DNA from: Cantharellus purpuraceus
Lineage: Eukaryota > Basidiomycota > Agaricomycetes > Cantharellales > Hydnaceae
Assembly (NCBI GenBank): GCA_025174535.1
Contig: JALBUN010000048.1
Coordinates: forward strand, 2,108,001 to 2,172,000
Direction of reading: 5' to 3'
Length of the DNA stretch: 64,000 nucleotides
Part shown: positions 56,493 to 64,000 of the stretch, one piece after another
How positions within the stretch are numbered: position 1 is the first letter of the stretch
How the letters are laid out: each line of letters opens with the position of its first letter
Notes under the pieces: generated by a model
Told to the model about the DNA's origin: nothing
Database searches by the model: none
The model's input: the letters and a program-made list of their open reading frames with translations, nothing else
Position numbers and translations under genes: made by a program

Positions 56493-58085
56493 TTATACCT
56501 CTCCATCCATTTTCTTCTTCTTCTCGGGCGATCGAGTAACCTCATCATCATCAGCTTTTCGTTTTTCTGATGTGGGCTCTGAAGTCTTTTTCTTCTTCTT
56601 AACCACCGTGGAAGTCAGATCGTTCACTTGTTTAGGAGCTAAGTTGGCAGTAGTAGCTCCATTAAGATCGCGATCGAGCTCCTGTGCGACTAGGTCGGGA
56701 GCAGACGCTTCGGCCATATCTGGTGAAGACTTGAGTTCTTCGATCTTCGATATTCGGGGTCAGTAATAGGTAAGGTTTATGAAACTGGCGATGGCTAACC
56801 TTGAGGGATACATCTTCCAACAGTTCCCGCAATTCCTTCAATTCCGACTCCAATTGTATCCTTGTCATGCTTTCTAGGCTGGGCTCGGAGCCAATTCTGT
56901 TCGATGTTGCCTTTCCTTTGCCCTTGATGTCCACCTTCGTTTCCGATTGTGACACCTGTGTCGACGTCGAGACTGTCTTCAATCGGGCTGTGATCTCATC
57001 CGTTCGAGCCTGGACGCTGGCTTCGGCCTTTTTGGCGTGGTCGATAGCATGTGCAAGTCGTCCAGCAGTCATGTCATAGACGATGCAAAGTTTATAATGC
57101 ACTTCAGCAATTTGACGAGACGATATTGGAAGGAGATCGGACTTGAGGACTACAGCGGCATTATAGTCACTGACAGCTTGTTCTAGTTTTTCTTTCCACA
57201 ATAGTCAGTCACGATAAGACAACAAAAACAGGGGCCAACCTGTCTCGAGCGATACATCTCCTAATGCAATATATGTGTCGGCAAGTTTAAGTTTAGCCTC
57301 GTCGTCCCAATCTTTCTGCGCCTCATACAATGACCGCGCAACTTCAAGGACTTCCCATGCCGCGTTGAAATCATCTTCTGGTTCGCCATCAACTTCCTCC
57401 TCATCGCCACTCTCCGCGTTCTCACCCTCGTGCTCGTCTTCTGGAAGAGCCTTTGTAGCCTCACCAAATAAATCAATAGTTTGTTCTTCCCGATCATTCT
57501 CGCCCGGGTCAAGGGCGTCTTCACTCCGTCCCTCCAATCTTGCATCTTCTCCGAAATGAATCCGGGTATCGGACGCGTTTCGACCAGATCCTGAGGCTAC
57601 ACAACGCGTCGATTGATCGGATATAATCAGAATAGCGGATGACATGTTCATTGGGTCATAATTTACCCTTATTTTCATCGTCATCACCTTGAAAAGCAGC
57701 TGCCGTTTCCTCCTTGCCTAGAACGGAGTTCTGTGCGATTGCGTTTTCTAACAACGCCTTCCCGTACGCAAAATAGACATCTACACATTCAGGCGAGGCA
57801 TCGCCGTACTTGTTTGTCCTGGAGGCATGCATAAGTGCACTGGCGCGTCAAACGCGTCAAAATTTCAGGACATACATGAGTTCTAGGGCAGTGGCATAGT
57901 GCTGGACAGCCTGCTCAAAGTTTCGCAAGGCATAGGCGCGTTTTGCCTGCTCCAAGGATGCTTCGATGGTGACCTCTGGAGATGCCACTGCCTCTCCAGC
58001 GGACACAGGTGCAGGTTTGCTTTGCCTGTCAAGGTGTAAGCAATGCCAGGAGTATCACGCGCAGACGCACACACTCAGTGGTCAT
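56493..58085 (-). CDS. NASP/Sim3/Hif1-type histone chaperone (SHNi-TPR)
   Basis: Binds histone H3 (and CENP-A in fission yeast Sim3) and helps deliver it to chromatin. Exons 58085-58075, 58025-57876, 57818-57667, 57596-57240, 57191-56800 and 56744-56493 join in phase and give 437 residues. TPR 1 is near the start (LEQAKRAYALRNFEQAVQHYATALEL). The next repeat is YGDASPECVDVYFAYGKALLE. A long acidic insertion (ALPEDEHEGENAESGDEEE) comes before AAWEVLEVARSLYEAQKD, and LADTYIALGDVSLET and IAEVHYKLCIVYDM complete the SHNi-TPR array. The C-terminus has KKKKKTSEP and EKKKKMD, likely nuclear localisation signals. The tiny first exon (11 nt) is supported by phase and splice sites. Confidence 0.9.
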
Positions 58086-58928
58086 AGAAATCACGTCTAG
58101 TGAGAAAGGAGTAGTGAGAGACGGAAGTGGCAGGTACTGATCTTCCAACCCAGTGGATATAGTTACGTAAGACTAGATCGCGACTTGCCTTTATTACGGG
58201 CTATCCCTTAATTTTGTAGGGCTATTTCCCACAGGGTGTAACGTGGCAACTCCAGCTTGAAATGCCATCCATGCTTGGTAGCTACTAATAATCCATAATG
58301 CCTCTTTCCTATGTGACAAGTGAAGACAGGTGGGCATAAACACATTGTTGCGGACCGTGACCCTGGCACTCCTACTAGCATCACGGTACCATGTATGAAC
58401 TTGATGAAAGTATCAAGGCTGGAATTACTCGTTGTTCGGTAACGTTGCGCCCATGAGTCTCGATTGGCATATTCAAGAACTTTACTGTAATCAGGTTTTT
58501 CCTGGCCTCCATGCCGGCGAAGTCTGTTTCTTTATGCTTCCTCATGCCGGTGCTGCAATTCTGGTGAATAGGCTGGTTGTCGACGAGGGGATAAGGGGAT
58601 TTCTTTGGCCACCAATATAAGCAACAAATACACAAACTCTACATGGTAATGGACCTTTCAGTGTATTGCTGTCCTCGTTGAATATTGGAATGCGCGCCTT
58701 AGCTTACGCGCCCAAGCCAAGGCGTACGGCCCGCTGGTATGTCACCTTGGAATAATAGTCCCACGCACGCACTGGCCAGCTCAAGTGTAGTATTATCGGC
58801 GTAACTCAGAGAGAATTTCCCACCAAGTTCATCAATTGGGCCTCTACAAAAGCTAAAGATGTTGTGATCCTGTTCCCCAGTCTGGGGCTCCAGCTCTCCC
58901 TATTCAACAGTCCCCTTCTACAGTTACA
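58086..58928. other. Intergenic between divergent genes
   Basis: No gene recognised. It should contain the promoters of the NASP-like gene (minus) and the transporter (plus). Confidence 0.5.
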
Positions 58929-61509
58929 ATGTCCCTCGCATCCCGTGGATCACCTTCGGCAGCCGACGACAAACTCGAGCTTAAAGGAGATACCACACCG
59001 CACTCCCAACATATGAAAGGTGATCATATCAAGCCCACGTCTCCAGAAGAGCGTCAAGCCGCCCTCCAAGCTGCTCTTAAGAGAGATCCCGGTGTCAACC
59101 CATGGAGTGTTCGTGCAATATACTTCTATCTTGTTGTGCTATGTGTCTTCTGCTGCTCTGGTGACAACGGTTTCGACGGCACTGTAATGTCCGGCATCAA
59201 TGCAATGTCGCAATACCAGTGAATAGTCAAGTAGCTGCATACGGGTAGATCAAGCACTCATTTGGCCTTCCTAGGGCTTATTTCCACATATCCTCGATTG
59301 GGGGTTCAACTAGGTATATGTCTATGATACCTTTGACTTACGAACACGGTCCTAATACACTAGCAGCATCGTATTTGGTATTTTCACTTTAGGATCACTC
59401 ACAGCCGCGATTCCTGCCGCCTATCTTCCCGACAGATTCGGCAGACGGTTCTCCATGTTTTGTGGGAATCTCTTCATCATCCTCGGTGCTGTCATTACCG
59501 CCAACGCAAAAGGCCGGTCGATGTTTATCGGAGGGCGCTATCTTACAGGTTAATCATTTCTTCATAACTTGGTGAGCTGAATTATGACACCAATCATCTA
59601 GGAATAGGTTCATGTGAGTAGTCGCTTGACCCGTTTTTTCACACATTTGGACCTTTCACACAGCTTTGGCCGCAACATCTGCTAAGTCGTATCTCGCTGA
59701 AATGACCCCTCCACATAGTCGGGGACGATACATGGGGGTTTTCAACTCATTGTATGTTATGCGATTATAATGACGGTGATATGCTCGACATGTTCTGGGT
59801 CACCTCAACAGCTATTATGTTGGGCAAATGACTGCGAGTGGCATCATGGTAGCCAGTGGGCGATGGCAGAGCAATAATTCATGGCGCGTACCTCTGTATA
59901 TCCAAGTAAGTCCACATTTTTTCAAGCAGTCCCCTATGTGAAATACGTCTTGCACAGAGCGGTCCCGCAGCTCTGAATGTTATTTTTGTGTTCCTATGTC
60001 CAGAATCGTGGGTGCTCTGTCCAATGGTACCTTTCAATGGACAGTTTACGGAACATATGTCCCGACTTTTAGGCCCCGTTGGCTCTACGCGCATGGCAGT
60101 CCTGATCAGGCACAAGCTCTCCTCGCGAAACTACACTCAAATACTGGAGACATCAACTCCCCTCTCGTCAACCTTGAAATTGAAGAGATTGAAGAGAAAG
60201 TCTCATTGGACGGCGCCGACAGTAAGAAAATTAGTTTCTTTACAAGTATCCTTCCTAATGTGCAAAAGAGCGCTTTTGGGACCTCACACCGCTATTCAAG
60301 AAAAAGCAGGATAGGCATCGTACTTTACTGGTGGTGATGATCAGTGAGTCAAACCATGCGCAATTTTCATGCACCTTGTGCTGATATTCTCACAAATGCC
60401 AGGTATATTTGGACAGCTATGTGGAAATGGGGTAATAATGATTGTTTAACGCTGGCCTGATTTTTCAGCTGACTAGTTTCAGTTGATCACCTATTTTTTA
60501 CCTGTTTTATTGGCAAACGCAGGCATCACGTGCGTTCCGACTGATTTCGAGAGCATAGCAAATAAACATGTTTTTCAGCTCTCAGAACAAAAGGTCAAGA
60601 GTAGAAACCCACGGTTTGATTGAAGACTAATTCCAACAATTCTAGACTCACACTCAACTTTGTAAACTCCGTTACGAGCTTCATCGGTGCATTAGCCGTC
60701 AGTCAGTCTCTTTTGTAGCTACTGTGCGCCAGTTGACCATCTTGTGCCCAGGGCTCCGCCATCGTGGATCACTTCGGCCGCCGACGTCTTACGTTAACTG
60801 CAACAGGAACCCTTGTCATTCTCCTGGCCATCATTTCCGCCCTCTTGAGCAAACCAGATACTAGCTCAGAGCGTTCAAGTGCTGGAATATCCTTCGTCTA
60901 TCTCTTTATGGTAGTTTTCTCGTTTGGATGGACGCCCATGTACGTGCTGCTCCACCGAGCCATCTGTATTGATCATGACATCAAATGATCCGATCTTCGT
61001 CCCGTAGGCAAGCAATATACCCCGCAGAGGTTCTCGGATATGAATCGAGGGCAAAGGGTTTGTCATTTAACGTCATTGTAGTGCAAGGTTCGTTGTTTAC
61101 AATATATTCATGACTTATAAACCTAAAACATTCAACTCAATGTACCCAGCTGCATCCTGTGTTAATACATTTGCTCTCCCTGTTGCGCTTCTTAAGCTTG
61201 GTTGGAAAGGCATATAATTTCAAAACAAATCCTGCACCGTAACGTGGTCCTGATGCCATATTCAGTCTACCTTATCTTCCTCTTCTGGGATGCCTTTGGA
61301 TTCATCGTTGTCTACTTTGCGATGGTTGAAACCAAGGGACTAAGTCTGGAACGTACGTTTGGTTGCGCCTGTGTCCACGAGTTATGCAAGTTCCTAATGT
61401 TGTCACTCCAGAAATCGAAGAGGTATTTAACCAACCCAATCCTCGAAAATACAGCATCGAGCATAGGGTTCGTGTCAAGGCAACTATATCGCTACAGACC
61501 GAGGTTTGA
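58929..61509 (+). CDS. MFS sugar transporter (sugar porter family)
   Basis: Proton-coupled sugar uptake across the plasma membrane is the usual role; the substrate is unknown. Exon 1 (from 58929) has a hydrophilic N-terminus and TM1 (IYFYLVVLCVFCCSGDNGFDGTVMSG). Then DRFGRRFSMF (loop 2-3 signature), GRYLTGIGSSLAATSAKSYLAEMTPPHSRGR (PESPR-family signature), SGRWQSNNSWRVPLYIQ, FVFLCPESPRWLYAHG, FGQLCGNGLITYFLPVLL, VDHFGRRRL (loop 8-9 signature), FSFGWTPMQAIYPAEVL and VETKGLSLEQIEEVF (ETKG end signature). I traced about 15 exons joined through short introns, to TGA at 61507-61509. One intron near 61209 would use a GC donor (GCATAT). No frameshift is needed, so the gene is probably functional. 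Confidence 0.88.
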
Positions 61510-62969
61510 AGTAGCACATACTAACTCCCGGGTGACACTTGCATTGTTGGGTACGAGACTATTGTACGAATATCAATGAGAGCATACGATTGTAAACGAT
61601 ACACACATTCGCCCACTTTGAAAGCTATTCCTGGAGGATGGGTCTTGGTCGTGATGGGCTCTATTGGCGAGAGTCATCATAGTCTAAAATAGGAACACCC
61701 CCCGGTGAGCAAGGTGATAAGTACAGGAAACTAGAAGAACTGCATCGAAAGGAGACCGTGACCCAACGACTTTCGATCTGTCAATATTGGCGAAGAATGA
61801 GGCTGTTCGACTTGACTGGACAGGGAGAATTGTGGTGACACAGCCATGCAAACAGGATCCTTGACATTGAATGTGAGTGACCTGAAGGAGGAACCGATGA
61901 GGAGAGCATTGTTGCTCAACATGATGTCGATATGAACTTGTCATGAAAACCCTAAAGAATTAAGTTTCATAAAAGGAGGATGGGTTCACAAGGAGCTACA
62001 ACCGGATCATTGCTTGGATTATGATTCGACTGATAGTAAAACGATGAATGAATGTTATCCCTCTCCCCCAGCATTAGCCTCACGACGCTTCCCACCTCCC
62101 CTTCCTCCTCACTGGACGCCTCCCCACGAATCGATGCACGATAAACGCCAAATTCGAGCCGCTCCTCCTCATCTTGAATTTCCTCACCCTTCCGTTCTAT
62201 TTCAACACGAGTAGTATCGCCAATGTACACAGCGACGGCCATTAGGCTAAATCACGAATGTCAATCACCGTTGGTAAATGGTACAGTGAATCACATGTAT
62301 TCGCATGAAGCATTCCCAATTTTCAGCCACAGCTAACCCCTTCTTTGACGCTCCTGATAGGCCCCATGTCTGGATCCAGCGTATTCCAGTGATGGACCCA
62401 CTGCGTTTGCACCAGCAAAGACATAGCGGCGACTTTCATTCTCTGAGTAGGATGCATCGTTCTAATCCACTGCAGTCACAGTACGACTTTGATGCCAATG
62501 GGAAATGAGATTAGATGCAGTACTGTCATTTCTAGCCCTTCCCAGTTGATTAGATGGCCCGGCCAAGAGACTTCTGCCGGCCATACAGAAAAAATTATTT
62601 CATTTGAATTCCGTCTTGAAAAGATATCTTTCTGTTAATGTATCCTTAATATACTTTCTTTATATATCAGTGATGACACTCTATAGCAGAGCTCTTGGCG
62701 TTCCTTTTAGTTTTGTGTTCCCTCGATGATGATCAGATCTAAGCACCGGCTCATGAACAATTGCCGAATGTGGAAAGGAAGTAAAGCTTCGGTACGACGC
62801 GTATCTGTTTTCATCAAACATTGGCCAGTAATACATGTATTGCAATGGAAAGACAGCACAGGCGCAGGAAAGGTATAATGAAGATGGGTAAAGAAAAAGG
62901 GCAGAAAGAGAGACAGTGCCGACAATCGGATTGAATCTCCACAACTCATCATCCCCAGCCTCCAAATGA
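61510..62969. other. Intergenic, no gene recognised
   Basis: A minus-strand frame 62242-61967 (91 codons, acidic, with GDTTRVEIERKGEEIQDEEE) and a plus-strand frame 62305-62508 are the only sizeable ones. I recognise neither. The right end holds the 3' region of the RhoGEF gene. Confidence 0.35.
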
Positions 62970-64000
62970 TCACCGTGACACCATTGATGTTGCATCCACA
63001 GGTCCCGCTAGCCGCAATGCAACTACCGAATCATCCGAGACCATGATTATCTCATCTCGACCTGCACTATATCCTCCCCGCCCGTAACCTACATTTGCAG
63101 GGTACTGCGGGGCGCCGTATTGATTGTATAACGAATTCCGATCACCATACTGCTGGGGTATGCCATATGGTGATTGAGTAGACGGATATGGGTTATGAGG
63201 GTTGTGAGGGAGGTTGGGATTGGAAGGCGGCGTGTCGGCAAATAAACATCGCAAATTGTTGCCTTGTATGATCTGCGTTAAGTGTCCAGTTTCAACGTGT
63301 CGGATCTCGACAAAGGTAGGCTCGAAGGCGAGGAGATAAGGATAATGAAGAGCTTCATACTGTCTCAGAGTCCGTATCCATAACAGTTTACGAAGCGTAA
63401 CGTACCGAACGCAGTGGGATACCCTTCCCAATGTACCATAAATTGCGGCCGCGCACGCCACCCACTGCGATTTACATAAAAGGCGAATTCTGTGAGGGTG
63501 GAATTAGCAAATGGTTTCTCAAACCAAGCAATCAAGATTAACCATCGTAACATAGAAGAAAGTCAGCATCTATCCGGTAAATGGCCATCGGTCGGACGAC
63601 TTCTCGCTTTTGTACGAAGTCCAAAGAAACATCATCGGGATCCAGTAACCCCTGTGTATCTAAAGTTTCCAGATCGACAATCTCGAATCCTTTTACGCAA
63701 CCAACGCAAAGTTTGGTTTTTAAGAAATGGATCGAATTGGACTCCACTGGAATATAAAACTCCTGCAATGTCGGTTGACATCAACCTAGCTCAAAAGGAA
63801 TAAAGTAGTTAAAGCTGACCTTAAAGGAGCGTAGTGTGTCATTTCCACCTTGCAACAGCTTTCGGAACGTTGGTTTGTTCTTTCCCCGCGCATTATAATC
63901 GATCGGTTCCAGCGCTTTGATGGTACTCGAAAGCGGGCTGGTTTTTACCACACAGACAAGCGTTCTACCAAGGCAAGTCCCAGCCTTGAAGAACGATGTG
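62970..64000 (-). CDS. Rho guanine-nucleotide exchange factor, C-terminal CNH domain (partial)
   Basis: The gene enters from beyond the right edge on the minus strand and ends at 62970. The visible part is the citron-homology (CNH) domain of fungal Rom1/Rom2-type RhoGEFs, activators of Rho1 in cell-wall signalling: FYIPVESNSIHFLKTKLCVGCVKGFEIVDLETLDTQGL-like order, RPMAIYRIDADFLLCYDEFAFYVN, PQFMVHWEGYPTAFALHYPYLLAFEPTFVEIRHVETG and NNLRCLFADTPPS. A Pro/Tyr/Gln-rich tail follows. Introns at about 63497-63544 and 63355-63409 keep the frame. The DH and PH domains expected upstream are outside the window. Confidence 0.9.

Overview
The window looks like a filamentous basidiomycete genome, probably an Agaricomycete. 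This is inferred from many 42-70 nt GT-AG introns, chromodomain Ty3/gypsy elements and the gene families present. It has a very repeat-rich left part (about 1-45.6 kb) with one low-density gene island inside it (about 11.3-17.3 kb). The right part (about 46.1-64 kb) is compact and gene-dense.

Retroelement part. At least five LTR families can be told apart by their TG...CA ends, lengths and target-site duplications (TSDs). I call them A (about 1.44 kb), B (about 0.75 kb), C (about 0.52 kb), D (about 0.52 kb) and E (1415 bp, 4-bp TSD). Family C has an almost complete chromovirus-type element (19127-27761). It carries gag, a -1 frameshift heptamer, pol with a C-terminal chromodomain, and an extra gene on the opposite strand between pol and the 3' LTR. 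Family D is present as two decayed copies (643-4714 and 34454-44604), plus a 5' fragment (31257-33466), with the same architecture. The elements are nested. The clearest case is 40383-44604: a D LTR contains a C LTR, which contains an A LTR, which contains another A LTR, nearly all with TSDs readable by eye. At 37528-40361 an E LTR sits inside an inverted E LTR and produces a large inverted repeat. Other residents are a Tc1-type transposon broken by a B LTR (about 8935-11177), two Ty1/copia fragments, and a gag-like element F (5864-8870) whose sequence is a chain of short perfect hairpins.

Gene island 11.3-17.3 kb: a small two-exon hypothetical gene, a broken NAD(P)-binding (NmrA/epimerase-like) gene and a three-exon gene with a C2H2-like finger.

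Gene-dense right part: tRNA 2'-phosphotransferase (Tpt1), an RTC4-like protein, the splicing factor U2AF large subunit, the ER/Golgi SNARE Sec20, a class I methyltransferase of the EEF1AKMT4 type, a NASP/Sim3 histone chaperone, an MFS sugar transporter and the C-terminal CNH domain of a Rho guanine-nucleotide exchange factor running off the right edge. These are housekeeping genes without operon logic. SEC20 and the methyltransferase are divergent with only 41 bp between start codons.

Main points for a second look: the retrotransposon-borne antisense gene with a Zn2Cys6-like cysteine pattern found in two gypsy families; the hairpin chain in element F; the conserved gag-pol slippery site; the AP-1/Gcn4-site minisatellite in an LTR; and the CpG-decay series that dates the nested copies.
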